In this document: piece after piece, positions 26,957 through 37,297 of the stretch
Position numbering within the stretch: the stretch's first letter is position 1
Layout: every line of letters begins with the position of its first letter
Origin: Verrucomicrobiales bacterium
Lineage (GTDB): Bacteria > Verrucomicrobiota > Verrucomicrobiia > Limisphaerales > JAQGOY01
Direction of reading: 5' to 3'
Assembly: GCA_028293375.1 (NCBI GenBank)
Contig: JAQGOY010000179.1
Coordinates: 1 to 43,728 of the forward strand
DNA length: 43,728 nucleotides
The notes under the pieces: model-generated
Database searches by the model: none
Seen by the model: only the letters and a program-made list of their open reading frames with translations
Told to the model about the DNA's origin: nothing
Made by a program: the position numbers and the translations under genes

Positions 26957-29623
26957 GTGCGGTCGACCCACTCGTCGTTGACGATTGAAGTAAAGGTTTC
27001 TATAGTTTGTGGCTTGCACTCTTTCACCCTCATAACCATCGTTTCAGCAGCCTCTGCCTTCATGATTTCTGCTGCTGAGGTAACACCCACTCCACCACCA
27101 GTTCGTCGGCCCGCTGCGCGTCAACCCAGTGGGATGGCCATTCAGGAAAACCGGGCCACGCCTCCCGAACGGATTCGTGCAGCCAAAGATTTTAAGGTGG
27201 AGTTGCTCTACTCGGTCCCCTCGGACAAGCAGGGTTCCTGGGTCAATATGTGCCTTGATAACAAAGGCCGAATCATCGTCAGCGACCAATATGGAGGTTT
27301 ATACCGATTCGCAGCGCCTGCTCCAGGCAAGGAATTGGATCCCGCGACGATTGAACCCATCCCGGCGAAAATCCGTGCCGCCAATGGCTTGCTGTGGGCC
27401 TTCGATTCTCTCTATGTGATGGTTAACGACTACGAGAAGAAAATGGAGAGCGGACTCTATCGGCTTTCCTCCTCTTCTCAAAGTGACGACCGGCTCGACC
27501 AGGTTGAGAAAATTCATGGCTTCCAGGCGAGTGGCGATCACGGCACCCACGCCATTCTCCTTTCGCCGGATAAGAAATCCCTCTTCCTGGTGACAGGTGA
27601 TTCGACAATTCCCTCGACCTATACCTCCACCCGTGTTCCCCCGTATTGGGGCGAAGATCATTTGCTGCCCCGCATGCCGGATGGTCGCGGCTTCATGAGA
27701 GATGTTATGGCGCCAGGGGGTATCATTTACAAAGTTTCACCAGATGGAAAAGAGTTTGAAGTTTACTCGAGTGGGTATCGAAATATTTTCGATGCTGCGT
27801 TCAATAACGAGGGTGAACTTTTCACTTATGATGCCGATATGGAGTATGATTTTAATACGCCATGGTATCGACCTACGCGAATTTGTCATGTTGTGAGCGG
27901 CAGCGAATACGGGTGGAGGAATGGCGCAGGCAAGTGGCCGGAATGGTATCCGGATTCATTGCCACCAGTCCTGAATATCGGGCCAGGTTCTCCAACGGGA
28001 ACCACGTTTGGTTACGGCGCCAGGTTTCCCGCTGCCTACCAGAATGCTTTGTTCGCTCTCGATTGGAGTTGGGGAAAAGTCTATGCCGTCAAAATGGTGC
28101 CCCGGGGCTCGAGCTACGTGGCAACTAAAGAGGAATTCCTCTCTGGTTCGCCCCTGCCAGTCACTGACGTGATTATCAATCCTGCAGACGGCGCAATGTA
28201 TTTCACCATCGGCGGGCGCAAAGTTCAGTCGGGGATTTATCGAGTTACCTACACCGGAGCTGAATCGACTGCTCCTGCGACGATTGATCACACCGGCGAA
28301 AAAGCCAGGGCATTACGGCACAAATTGGAAGCATTCCATGGACACACTGATCCTGCCGCCGTGAAGGAATCCTGGAAGTATTTGGATCATGAAGATCCAT
28401 TTATCCGCACAGCAGCGCGAGTCGCCATCGAACATCAGCCTGTAAGCCAGTGGTCTGAGCGGGCACTTAAAGAAAGTAATCCTGAGAAACAGGTTCAGGC
28501 ATTACTAGCCCTCACACGCACGACCGGCATCGATCGTTTTCACCGCAAGCCAACGGACGCACCAATCGATAAGGCCATGCAGGCTAAGATTCTGGCGGCC
28601 TTGCAGAACATCCGTTGGTCGCGATTAAATAATGAGGAGCGCATCACACTGGTGAGGGACTACCAGATTTGCCTGAACCGTTTCGAGCGGCCTGATGACG
28701 CCACCGTGGAAAAAATAATCAACAAACTGGATTCTGAATTTCCGGCTCCCACGGTTGAGTTAAACCGCGTGCTCTGTGAAACATTGGTTTATTTGCAGAG
28801 CCCGAACGTTGCGGCCAAAGCGGTGAATCTTTTAAACAAGGCTCCAACCCAGCAGGAACAGATGGAATATGCCCGATCCCTTCGAATGCTGAAAACTGGA
28901 TGGACCGACAAAACCCATACTGAGTATTTCGAGTGGTTTTTAAAGGCCGCGAACTACAAGGGTGGAGCGAGTTTCGAGAAATTCGTAGAGAATATTAAGA
29001 ACGATGCCGTGGCGAGCCTGAGTGACAAAGAAAAGGCGGCTCTCAAGACGGTGATCGAGAGGAAGGCGGAAAAGAAGAGCCCGCTGGAAGTATTTGCTTC
29101 TGCTCTTGCTGGACGCACCACGACTCACGAATGGACTTTGGACGAGTTGAGCGCCGCTTCTCAGGGCAATATGAAAAAACGCAGCTTTGATAATGGTAAA
29201 CGAATGTTTGGGGCTGTGGGTTGTTTTGCCTGCCATCGTTTTGCCAATGAAGGTGGTATGACCGGTCCTGATTTGACAGGCGCCGGAGGACGTTACTCGG
29301 TTAAGGATCTCCTCGACCAGGTGATTAATCCAAGCAAAGAAATCAACGAACAGTTTGTTCCTGTCGTGCTGACTAAAACGAATGGAGATACCGTCACCGG
29401 CGTTATTGTGAATCTCAACAACGACACTGTTATGATTAACACCGATCCCGCATCGCCAAACGAGCAAACAACAGTGGATCGCAAACAGGTGAAGAGCATT
29501 GAGCGTTCAAAAGTCTCACCGATGCCTGAAGGTTTACTGAACATATTGACCAGGGAAGAAATTCTGGATCTTGCCGCGTTTGTGCTATCCGGCGGGGATG
29601 CGAAGAATTCGATGTTCAAATAG
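26957..29623 (+). CDS. PVC-type secreted beta-propeller and CxxCH haem protein (second copy)
   Basis: This is an 888-residue exported protein of the same general build as the one at 18548-21685. An N-terminal hydrophobic export signal ends near FMISAAEV (residues about 20-42). A propeller follows (about 75-435: SGYRNIFDAAFNNEGELF, DADMEYDFNTPWYRPTR, TDVIINPADGAMYFTIGG). Next are helical repeats, then a haem domain with CFACH at 756-760 and the C-terminal SPMPEGL methionine segment. It lacks the Asp-rich calcium loops of the first copy. The start is uncertain: GTG 26957 is used, but in-frame TTG codons downstream are possible. It is likely a periplasmic c-type-cytochrome-linked dehydrogenase of unknown substrate. 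It ends at a strong terminator. Confidence 0.85.
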   Translation: MRSTHSSLTIEVKVSIVCGLHSFTLITIVSAASAFMISAAEVTPTPPPVRRPAARQPSGMAIQENRATPPERIRAAKDFKVELLYSVPSDKQGSWVNMCLDNKGRIIVSDQYGGLYRFAAPAPGKELDPATIEPIPAKIRAANGLLWAFDSLYVMVNDYEKKMESGLYRLSSSSQSDDRLDQVEKIHGFQASGDHGTHAILLSPDKKSLFLVTGDSTIPSTYTSTRVPPYWGEDHLLPRMPDGRGFMRDVMAPGGIIYKVSPDGKEFEVYSSGYRNIFDAAFNNEGELFTYDADMEYDFNTPWYRPTRICHVVSGSEYGWRNGAGKWPEWYPDSLPPVLNIGPGSPTGTTFGYGARFPAAYQNALFALDWSWGKVYAVKMVPRGSSYVATKEEFLSGSPLPVTDVIINPADGAMYFTIGGRKVQSGIYRVTYTGAESTAPATIDHTGEKARALRHKLEAFHGHTDPAAVKESWKYLDHEDPFIRTAARVAIEHQPVSQWSERALKESNPEKQVQALLALTRTTGIDRFHRKPTDAPIDKAMQAKILAALQNIRWSRLNNEERITLVRDYQICLNRFERPDDATVEKIINKLDSEFPAPTVELNRVLCETLVYLQSPNVAAKAVNLLNKAPTQQEQMEYARSLRMLKTGWTDKTHTEYFEWFLKAANYKGGASFEKFVENIKNDAVASLSDKEKAALKTVIERKAEKKSPLEVFASALAGRTTTHEWTLDELSAASQGNMKKRSFDNGKRMFGAVGCFACHRFANEGGMTGPDLTGAGGRYSVKDLLDQVINPSKEINEQFVPVVLTKTNGDTVTGVIVNLNNDTVMINTDPASPNEQTTVDRKQVKSIERSKVSPMPEGLLNILTREEILDLAAFVLSGGDAKNSMFK

Positions 29624-29637
29624 ATAACCTTTCCAAT

Positions 29638-29677
29638 GGGCGACGATCGTTTTTACGGCCGTCGCCCTTTTTGTTTT
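29638..29677 (+). terminator. Intrinsic terminator after PVC haem gene
   Basis: GGGCGACG (29638-29645) pairs with CGTCGCCC (29660-29667). An inner CGT/ACG stem and a TTTT loop lie between the arms, and a T-rich tail follows. It lies between this gene and the convergent efflux operon. Confidence 0.88.
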
Positions 29678-29771
29678 TGGAGTGGGATTTGGTTCAGGGG
29701 CGCTGTCGCATTATTTTGGAATCCTATGCGCATCAAGGCAGGCGCAAGGGCCGGGTGGAGGAGAAAACTGC

Positions 29772-32700
29772 CTATCCGTGAGCGGGAGCTGGGATTCCCT
29801 GGGGAACATGTTTAGACCTGCGGAACCGCAGTTTCAAGTGCTCAAAGAACAGGTAAACGACAGGTGTCGTGTAGAGGGTGAGAACCTGGGATACAATCAA
29901 GCCACCAACCACCGCGATGCCGAGCGGTTGCCGAAGTTCGGCCCCGGTGCCAAGGCTCATCGCGAGGGGGATGGCTCCGAGCAACGCGGCCATGGTGGTC
30001 ATCATGATGGGACGGAAACGGATGATACAGGCTTTATAAATCGCATCTTCCGGGGAGAGTCCCTCTGTCTTTTCGGCGTCGAGGGCGAAATCGATCATCA
30101 TGATCGCGTTTTTCTTAACAATGCCTATTAATAAAATAATGCCAATGAAAGATACCAGCGACAGGTCGAGACCAAAGACGCTAAGAGCCAGAAGGGCGCC
30201 GACACCTGCGGAAGGAAGAGTGGATAGAATGGTGAGAGGGTGGATCAGGCTTTCGTAAAGCATCCCGAGAACGACATAGACGGTGACGAGGGCTGCGAGC
30301 AGCAGAATGGGGGTGTTTGAAATGGAACTTTGGAATACCTGGGCGGTGCCCTGGAAACTTCCCTGGACGCTGGAAGGCATTCCCATTTCCTGTGCTGCCT
30401 CCTGGATGAGTGTGGTCGCCTCGCCGAGTGAAACCCCTTCGACCAGGTTAAAGGAAATGGTGATGGCAGGAAATTGGCTTTGGTGATTGACGGATAAATT
30501 GGAAGTGGTTTCCCGGAACTTTGCCACGGCTGAGAGAGGGATTTGTTTTCCAGTGGTCGACTTTAAGAAAATCTTTTCAAGAGCTCGCGGGTCTTTCAGA
30601 AATTCCGGGTCGACTTCAAGAATGACGTAGTGCTGGTTGTACCGTTTGTAAATGGTGGAGACCTGACGCTGGCCAAACGCATCGTATAAAATATTATCGA
30701 TCATGGCGGGCGAAACTCCCAGCCTGGCAGCGGCATCCCGGTCCACTGCGACATTGACCTGCATTCCACGCAGTTGCTGGTCGCTGGTGACGTCGCGAAG
30801 TTCAGGAAGCTTGCGAAGGCGGGCGAGAAGCGTCGTTGACCATTGGTTGAGCTCGGCAAGGTCGGATGATTGAAGAGCGTACTGATACTGGCTCTTGGAC
30901 ATTCTTCCGCCGACACGGATGTCCTGGTTGGCACTAAGGAAGACCGTAATACCCGCGACGTTCGCCATTTTGGCGCGAATTCTGGCGATCACCGTTTCAA
31001 CCCGGACTTTTCTTTCCGAGAGAGGTTTGAGAGTGATAAACATGCGGCCATTGTTCACTGTGCCGCTACCCGCTGCAGCACCGATGAATGAGCCCAGCGC
31101 TTCGACTGCAGGGTCTGACATGATAATCCCGGCCACCTTGGTTTGCAGTTCGGCCATGGCTTTGAAGGAAATGTCCTGGGCGGCTTCAGTGACCGCCATC
31201 ATGGACCCCGTGTCCTGTTGCGGAAAAAAGCCTTTGGGTATTCTGCCGAAAAGAAAAACGGTGAGAGCGATGGTTAGAGCAGTGACGATTAGCATGACGG
31301 GTTGATGCTTCAAAACCCATTTGAGACCGCGTTCGTAACTGTGCAGCACGGAGTTAAAGGCGCGTTCCAATAAACGATTGAACCAACCCGGGGGCGGGTA
31401 GGAACCTTCCGACCGCAGGAATTTTGCGCATAACATCGGCGTCACTGTTAAAGAGATGACCCCGGAAACAAGAATAGCCACGCTCAGCGTCACGGCGAAT
31501 TCATGGAATAATCGGCCAACCAGTCCGCCCATGAAGAGAAGCGGAATAAAAACCGCCACCAGTGAGAGGCTCATTGAAACCACGGTAAAAGCAATCTGAC
31601 GTGCACCCTTAATGGCGGAGGCAAAGGCTGGTTCTCCTGCCTCGATGAAGCGATAAACGTTTTCGATGACCACGATGGCGTCATCCACGACGAATCCCAC
31701 CGAGATCGTGATCGCCATGAGGGAGAGATTATCAATGCTGAAATCGAAAAGGTACATGGCGCCGAAGGTGCCAGCCAGGGCAAGAGGAACAGTGACGCTG
31801 GCAATAAAAGTGGGCCAGAACCGTCGCAGGAAAAGGAAGACAACCATGACCACCAACGCAATGCTGAGCATCAGGGAGAATTGGACTTCTGCAACCGAGG
31901 AGCGAATGGTGGTGGTTCTATCGCTGATGCGGGTTATTTTTATGGTTGGCGGAAGCCAGGTTTGAAGGTGGGGCAAAACATCTTTGATGCGGTCTACAGT
32001 TTCAATCACGTTCGCATCAGGTTGTTTGAAGACGATGATCAGGACAGCTCGTTGCGTTCCGACCCAGCCAGCCAGGCGCTCGTTCTCCACGCCATCCGAA
32101 ATTCTTCCAATACTGTTCAGGCGTATGGGAGTGTTGTTTCTTTGCGTCAGTATCAGCGACTCGTAGTCCCGGGCTTCCATCAGCTGGTCATTGACCGAGA
32201 TGGAGTAGGAAAGCCCATCGGACTCGACGCTTCCCTTGGGGGCATCGACGTTTACCTGGGAAAGAAGATTGCGAACATCGTCGAGGCTGAGCCCTGTCGA
32301 AGCAAGTGCTCCTGGATCTACCTGAACACGGACTGCCGCCTTTTCCGCCCCATTGATCACAACCTGGCTGACTCCTTCGACCTGGCTGAGGCGCTGGGCG
32401 ATGATTGTGTCCGAGTATTCGTAAACCTGCAGAGCCGAGAGCGTATCCGAGGTGAGAGCAAGGACCATGATGGGAGCATCTGCTGGATTAATTTTTCTGT
32501 AATTCGGCTTGCTCGGCATGTTGATCGGCAGATCGCTGGAAGCTGCATTGATTGCCGCCATGACATCCTGGGCAGCGCTTTCTACTTTTCGATCCAGGTC
32601 AAATTGTATGTTGATAGTGCTTCCGCCCAGGGTGCTGACGGAGGTCATTTCCGAAATACCGGCGATTTGGCCCAGTTGCTTTTCGAGAGGGGCCGCGAGA

Positions 32701-32885
32701 CTGGAGGCGACGGTGGCGGCATCCGCTCCCGGAAGCGATGCCGAGACCATGATGACTGGATATTCGACGCGCGGGACGGGGGCCACCGGGAGAAAGTGGT
32801 AAGCGACAATACCCAACAAAAGGAGGCCGGCCGCGAGCAGCGAAGTGCCTGCGGGCCGCCTGATGAATGGTTCGGAAATACTCAT
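29772..32885 (-). CDS. mdtC: RND multidrug efflux transporter, MdtC-like subunit
   Basis: This is a 1037-residue inner-membrane proton-driven pump of the HAE1 RND family. The first helix is preceded by FIRRPAGTSLL; PVIMVSASLPGA and APLEKQLGQIAGISEMTS follow, close to MdtC of E. coli by my reading. The proton-relay Asp pair in helix 4 is present (GFVVDDAIVVIENVYR). Two large periplasmic loops are present, and the second-half LLIGIVKKNAIMMIDFAL motif is intact. Its start overlaps the end of the first RND gene by four bases (ATGA), so the two are coupled. The two subunits probably form one mixed trimer, as MdtB and MdtC do. It is the last gene of the operon. Confidence 0.9.
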   Translation of the reverse strand: MSISEPFIRRPAGTSLLAAGLLLLGIVAYHFLPVAPVPRVEYPVIMVSASLPGADAATVASSLAAPLEKQLGQIAGISEMTSVSTLGGSTINIQFDLDRKVESAAQDVMAAINAASSDLPINMPSKPNYRKINPADAPIMVLALTSDTLSALQVYEYSDTIIAQRLSQVEGVSQVVINGAEKAAVRVQVDPGALASTGLSLDDVRNLLSQVNVDAPKGSVESDGLSYSISVNDQLMEARDYESLILTQRNNTPIRLNSIGRISDGVENERLAGWVGTQRAVLIIVFKQPDANVIETVDRIKDVLPHLQTWLPPTIKITRISDRTTTIRSSVAEVQFSLMLSIALVVMVVFLFLRRFWPTFIASVTVPLALAGTFGAMYLFDFSIDNLSLMAITISVGFVVDDAIVVIENVYRFIEAGEPAFASAIKGARQIAFTVVSMSLSLVAVFIPLLFMGGLVGRLFHEFAVTLSVAILVSGVISLTVTPMLCAKFLRSEGSYPPPGWFNRLLERAFNSVLHSYERGLKWVLKHQPVMLIVTALTIALTVFLFGRIPKGFFPQQDTGSMMAVTEAAQDISFKAMAELQTKVAGIIMSDPAVEALGSFIGAAAGSGTVNNGRMFITLKPLSERKVRVETVIARIRAKMANVAGITVFLSANQDIRVGGRMSKSQYQYALQSSDLAELNQWSTTLLARLRKLPELRDVTSDQQLRGMQVNVAVDRDAAARLGVSPAMIDNILYDAFGQRQVSTIYKRYNQHYVILEVDPEFLKDPRALEKIFLKSTTGKQIPLSAVAKFRETTSNLSVNHQSQFPAITISFNLVEGVSLGEATTLIQEAAQEMGMPSSVQGSFQGTAQVFQSSISNTPILLLAALVTVYVVLGMLYESLIHPLTILSTLPSAGVGALLALSVFGLDLSLVSFIGIILLIGIVKKNAIMMIDFALDAEKTEGLSPEDAIYKACIIRFRPIMMTTMAALLGAIPLAMSLGTGAELRQPLGIAVVGGLIVSQVLTLYTTPVVYLFFEHLKLRFRRSKHVPQGIPAPAHG

Positions 32886-35800
32886 TGTCCGAGAGAAGGT
32901 TCAGCGGTGGCTGGCCCAACTGGCAACTCAAGCTGGGTGGATGATCGACCGACTTTGCTTTTAACCCAGGAGGAGAGACGCTCCATGTAGAGATAAATAA
33001 CCGGGGTTGTGTAAAGAGTCAAAAATTGAGAAAGGAGCAGGCCACCAATAATGGTGATACCGAGAGGCCGGCGCAGCTCGGAACCCGTTCCGCGTTCGAG
33101 GGCCAGCGGCAACGCGCCAAGCAGCGCGGCCATGGTGGTCATCATGATGGGCCGAAACCGGAGGATGCATGCCTTGTAGATCGACGCCTCAGGCGAAAGA
33201 TTTTCCTCGCGCTCCGCCTCAATGGCGAAATCAATCATCATGATGGCATTTTTCTTAACAATTCCTATCAGAAGAATGATCCCAATGAGCGCCACCAGCG
33301 AAAGTTCAGAACCGCAAACGATGATGGCCAGCAAGGCGCCAACACCGGCGGAGGGCAGGCTGGAAAGAATGGTGATAGGGTGAATATAACTTTCGTAAAG
33401 GACGCCGAGCACGATGTAAATGACGACAATCGCCGCAAGGATGAGGAAGGGCTCACTCTTGAGGGAAGAGCGAAACTCCGCAGCGCTCCCTGAGAATGTG
33501 GGAGTGATGGTTGGCGGCAGACCGACCCGGGTTTCAATGCCCTGAATTTCTTTTATTGCTTCACCCAGGGCGTGTCCGGGATTGAGGTTGAAGGAAATGG
33601 TAACGGCTGGGAATTGTCCTTCATGCACGATTGCCAGTGGTGCCGTGACCGTGGTGACCTCGGCAAATTCCTTCAGAGGAATCATTTGCCCGGTTGCTGA
33701 CTTTACGTAAATTTTATCAAGCGACTCGGGGCTGGTTTGAAATTCAGGGGACGCCTCAAGGATGACACGATACTGATTGAGCTGGGTAAAAATGGTCGAA
33801 ATCTGGCGCTGGCCAAAAGCATCATAAAGAGTGTCATCGATGGCCTGAGGAAGGATGTTGAGTCGTGAGGCTTTATTGCGGTCGACGTTCACCTTGATTT
33901 GATAACCGTGAGATTGCTGATCGGAGGCGACATCGGCCAATTGCGGCAGATTTCTGAACTCCTGCAACAACCGGGTGGACCATTCACTTAACTCCTCCTC
34001 ATCGGCGTCCTGGAGTGTGTATTGGTATTGAGTGCGGCTGACTCGACTGTCGATTTGCACGTCCTGCACGGCCTGCATAAAAAGGGACATTCCTTCCACG
34101 TCGCGAGTGGAGTCGCGCAATCGCTTGATGACATCCTCGATACTGGTGCGGCGATTGTCCTTGGACTTGAGATTGATATAAAGTTTACCGGTATTGAGGG
34201 TGGGATTGACGGTTCCACTGCCCACGAAAGAGGCAACGCTTTCGACGTCAGGGTCTTTCTCCACTATCTCAGCGATCACCCGCTGATGCTCCACCATGGA
34301 TTTAAAGGAAATCGATTGGGCCGCGTCCGTGACGCCGATGATGAGACCGGTGTCCTGGTAGGGCAGAAGGCCTTTCGGGACAATGATATAAAGCCAGACT
34401 GTGGCAATGAGAGTGGCAAAGGCCGTGAGGAGAGTAAAAAATTGGTGACGAAACACCCATTTCAAACCAGCTTCGTACATGGCTAGAAACCAAACGAAAA
34501 AACGTTCGGTTGTGTTGTAGAACCGGCCATGACTGTCGTGAGATTCCGCCTTAAGAAGCCGGGAGCACATCATCGGGGTGAGTGTGAGTGAAACAATGGC
34601 AGAGACGACCACGGAGATAGTCAGCGTGATGGCAAATTCGCGGAATAACCTTCCCACAATACCCGTCATGAAAATGAGAGGAATGAAAACCGCAATCAAT
34701 GAGAGGCTCAGGGAAATGACGGTAAAACCAATTTGTTTGGCCCCCTTGAGGGCAGCGGTCATGGGTGTCTCTCCGGCTTCGATATAACGCACGATATTCT
34801 CGATCATGACAATCGCGTCGTCCACCACGAACCCGGTGGAAATGGTCAAAGCCATGAGGGAGAGGTTATCGAGACTGAACCCGATTAATTTCATCACACC
34901 AAAGGTGCCGATGATGGCGAGGGGGAGCGCTACGCTTGTAATCACGGTTGCCCAGAGCTTTCGGAGGAAAACGAAGATAACCATAACTACCAGGCCTATG
35001 GTCAACAGCATGGTGAATTGAACATCTTTGATGGAGGCGCGAATGGTCTCTGTTCTGTCAGTCAATATACCGACAGCCACGGAAGGCGGGATGGATGCGC
35101 GCAGTTTAGGGAGGAGAGCTTTTACTTTTTCTGCCGTCTGGATGATGTTGGCGCCGGGTTGACGCTGGATGTCGAGAATGACCGAAGGTTTGTTCCCGAC
35201 CCAGCCGGCAAGACGCACGTTTTCCACATTGTCTATCACTTCGCCGATATCCTTGAGGCGGATGGGAGAGCCGTTTTTATAAGCAATAATCAGGTTTTTA
35301 TATTCGTCCGCAGAAACCACCTGGTCGTTGGCGGTGATGGCGAAAGATTGTTTGGGGCCATCAAAGCTGCCTTTGGGGGCATTGATGTTATTTTGCAGAA
35401 GGGCGCTGCGGATATCCTCGAAACCGAGACCGAGGCCGGCGAGCGAGGAGGGATTGATGCGAATACGAACGGCAGGTTTCTGATTTCCTTCGATAGTTAC
35501 GAGGCCCACTCCGCTGACTTCGCTTAATTTTTGGGCCAGCACGGTGTCTGCGAGATCATTGACTTTTTCCATGGGCAACGTCTCCGAACTGATCTGCAAG
35601 GTAAGGATGGGCGTATCCGCCGGGTTCACCTTTGCATAGCTCGGCGGGTTCGGCATGGTCTTGGGCAGAAAACCACTGGCTGAATTTATGGCCGCTTGAA
35701 CATCCTGAGCTGCGGCATCGATCTCCCTGTCCAGATTAAACTGTAGCGTGATGCTGGTAACCCCAAAGGAGCTGATGGAGGTCATCATGGCCAGCCCGCT

Positions 35801-36022
35801 GATTTGTCCAAATTGGCGCTCGAGTGGAGTCGTCACGGAGGAAGCCATTACCTCGGGACTGGCCCCAGGGTATTGCGCAGTGACCTGAACCGTAGGGAAA
35901 TCGATGGGTGGCAGGGCGGAAATGGGCAGTAGCGTGTATCCGAGTAACCCCATCAACACCACACCAACCATAAGGAGGGAGGTGGCGACGGGCCGTTTAA
36001 TGAATGGTTCGGAAATGTTCAC
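32882..36022 (-). CDS. mdtB: RND multidrug efflux transporter, MdtB-like subunit
   Basis: This is a 1046-residue HAE1-type RND pump protein, the middle gene of the operon. It starts MNISEPFIKRPVATSLLMVG and continues with LLPISALPPIDFPTVQVTAQ and TPLERQFGQISGL, which resemble MdtB more than MdtC. Helix 4 has GFVVDDAIVMIENIVRY with the two proton-relay aspartates, and the C-terminal half has GIVKKNAIMMIDFAIEAE. No frameshift or truncation is seen. It starts three bases after the membrane-fusion gene and overlaps the next RND gene by four bases, so all three are translated from one message. Confidence 0.9.
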   Translation of the reverse strand: MNISEPFIKRPVATSLLMVGVVLMGLLGYTLLPISALPPIDFPTVQVTAQYPGASPEVMASSVTTPLERQFGQISGLAMMTSISSFGVTSITLQFNLDREIDAAAQDVQAAINSASGFLPKTMPNPPSYAKVNPADTPILTLQISSETLPMEKVNDLADTVLAQKLSEVSGVGLVTIEGNQKPAVRIRINPSSLAGLGLGFEDIRSALLQNNINAPKGSFDGPKQSFAITANDQVVSADEYKNLIIAYKNGSPIRLKDIGEVIDNVENVRLAGWVGNKPSVILDIQRQPGANIIQTAEKVKALLPKLRASIPPSVAVGILTDRTETIRASIKDVQFTMLLTIGLVVMVIFVFLRKLWATVITSVALPLAIIGTFGVMKLIGFSLDNLSLMALTISTGFVVDDAIVMIENIVRYIEAGETPMTAALKGAKQIGFTVISLSLSLIAVFIPLIFMTGIVGRLFREFAITLTISVVVSAIVSLTLTPMMCSRLLKAESHDSHGRFYNTTERFFVWFLAMYEAGLKWVFRHQFFTLLTAFATLIATVWLYIIVPKGLLPYQDTGLIIGVTDAAQSISFKSMVEHQRVIAEIVEKDPDVESVASFVGSGTVNPTLNTGKLYINLKSKDNRRTSIEDVIKRLRDSTRDVEGMSLFMQAVQDVQIDSRVSRTQYQYTLQDADEEELSEWSTRLLQEFRNLPQLADVASDQQSHGYQIKVNVDRNKASRLNILPQAIDDTLYDAFGQRQISTIFTQLNQYRVILEASPEFQTSPESLDKIYVKSATGQMIPLKEFAEVTTVTAPLAIVHEGQFPAVTISFNLNPGHALGEAIKEIQGIETRVGLPPTITPTFSGSAAEFRSSLKSEPFLILAAIVVIYIVLGVLYESYIHPITILSSLPSAGVGALLAIIVCGSELSLVALIGIILLIGIVKKNAIMMIDFAIEAEREENLSPEASIYKACILRFRPIMMTTMAALLGALPLALERGTGSELRRPLGITIIGGLLLSQFLTLYTTPVIYLYMERLSSWVKSKVGRSSTQLELPVGPATAEPSLGQ

Positions 36023-36025
36023 GAA

Positions 36026-37297
36026 TCATTCGTGGGCGGACGTTTTTGTTTCTTTTTTATCCTTCCCGACTCCGGGCTTGCCGGATGTTGCAGCAGGCGG
36101 CCCGGTCCGTTTTGCTGTTTCTGCGGGTTTTATTTTGGAGCCAGCCTGAAGGCGGAACTGCCCATCTACGACCACTTCCTGGCCCGGCGCGAGTCCTTCC
36201 TCTATCAATGCCTCGCCACGATTGATTTTGCCGACTTTGATCGGCTGAATTTTAGCGATGGTATTCGTGGACTCTTTCTCGACCACAAAAGCATAGGTTC
36301 CGTCAGGACCTCTCTGAACCACGGAAGCAGGAACCACCAGGCCATTCTTGATCGTTCGAAGCACAACCCTGACATTGACGAAGCGTCCCGGCCACAGGGT
36401 GGAGTTCTTATTCTCAAAAGTGCCTTTGAACCGTATGGTGGCAGTGGTCGAATCGATTTGATTGTCGATGACCGTCAGTTTGCCCTCCTCAATGACCGCG
36501 TTGTTATCGCGACCGATTGCCTGAATGACGATTTTGTCCTGGCCGGTGGTTTGCACTTCGTCCAGATATTGTTCAGGAAGTGTAAAGACAATGGAAATGG
36601 GTTGGATTTGGGTGATGACCACAATGCCGTTGGCATCGTTCGCATGGACGATGTTTCCCTCGTCGACGAGTCGGAGTCCAATTTTGCCGCTAATCGGGGC
36701 CGTGATCGTGGTATAGTCGAGCTGAACGCGGGCGCTTTGAATCGCGGCATCATCTGCTTTCACGGCCGCGGTTAGCTGATCGACTGTGCTTTTCTGCGCT
36801 TCGAAGGCTTGCTCCGACAGGATCTTATCTTTAAGCAAACTTTCATCCCGTTTTAATTCGTCCTGCGCATTTTTAAGCTGGGCCTGATCCTGAGCTTTTT
36901 TTGCCTCCGCCTGACTGGCCTCGGCAAGGAATGGCGCGGGGTCGATTTTCGCCAGCAGATCCCCAGCTTTAATGTCCTGACCTTCCTTGAAGTTTATTTT
37001 TTGAACCTGGCCATCGACCCGGGCCCGGACCGTGACGATGTTGAAAGGTTGAACAGTTCCAATACCCTCAAGAAAATAAGGCACATCTTTTTGCATTACT
37101 TTTCCAATGACCACAGGTACCACCATATTTTGCGGCGAGCCTGCCCCGGGTTTACCGGCGGGAGTCGCGTGGTTTTTCCGGAACCAATAAGCGCCGCCGC
37201 CCACGAGCCCCAGCAGCACGATCAAAACCAAGACGGTGCCTTGAACGCTGCCCGAAGAGCCCTTTTTACATGGCCGTCGTGTCGAAAATTGTCTCAT
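36026..37297 (-). CDS. mdtA: RND efflux membrane-fusion protein, MdtA-like
   Basis: This is a 423-residue periplasmic adaptor anchored by one N-terminal helix (about 22-41: VLVLIVLLGLVGGGAYW). The barrel-sandwich strands GTVQPFNIVTVRARVDGQV and KAGDLLAKIDPAPF flank a coiled coil (about 125-185), followed by LDYTTITAPISGKIG and IVVITQIQPISIVFTLPEQ, all close to MdtA. The C-terminal 35 residues are Lys/Pro-rich and extra. It is the first gene of the efflux operon. No strong Shine-Dalgarno is seen. A palindromic operator-like site lies 144 bases upstream. The outer-membrane partner (TolC type) is not in the window. Confidence 0.9.
   Translation of the reverse strand: MRQFSTRRPCKKGSSGSVQGTVLVLIVLLGLVGGGAYWFRKNHATPAGKPGAGSPQNMVVPVVIGKVMQKDVPYFLEGIGTVQPFNIVTVRARVDGQVQKINFKEGQDIKAGDLLAKIDPAPFLAEASQAEAKKAQDQAQLKNAQDELKRDESLLKDKILSEQAFEAQKSTVDQLTAAVKADDAAIQSARVQLDYTTITAPISGKIGLRLVDEGNIVHANDANGIVVITQIQPISIVFTLPEQYLDEVQTTGQDKIVIQAIGRDNNAVIEEGKLTVIDNQIDSTTATIRFKGTFENKNSTLWPGRFVNVRVVLRTIKNGLVVPASVVQRGPDGTYAFVVEKESTNTIAKIQPIKVGKINRGEALIEEGLAPGQEVVVDGQFRLQAGSKIKPAETAKRTGPPAATSGKPGVGKDKKETKTSAHE

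Noticed and set aside
31881-32990. 369-codon plus-strand open frame opposite the two RND genes
   Set aside because: Shadow of the RND reading frame; low-complexity, charged translation with no recognisable domain.
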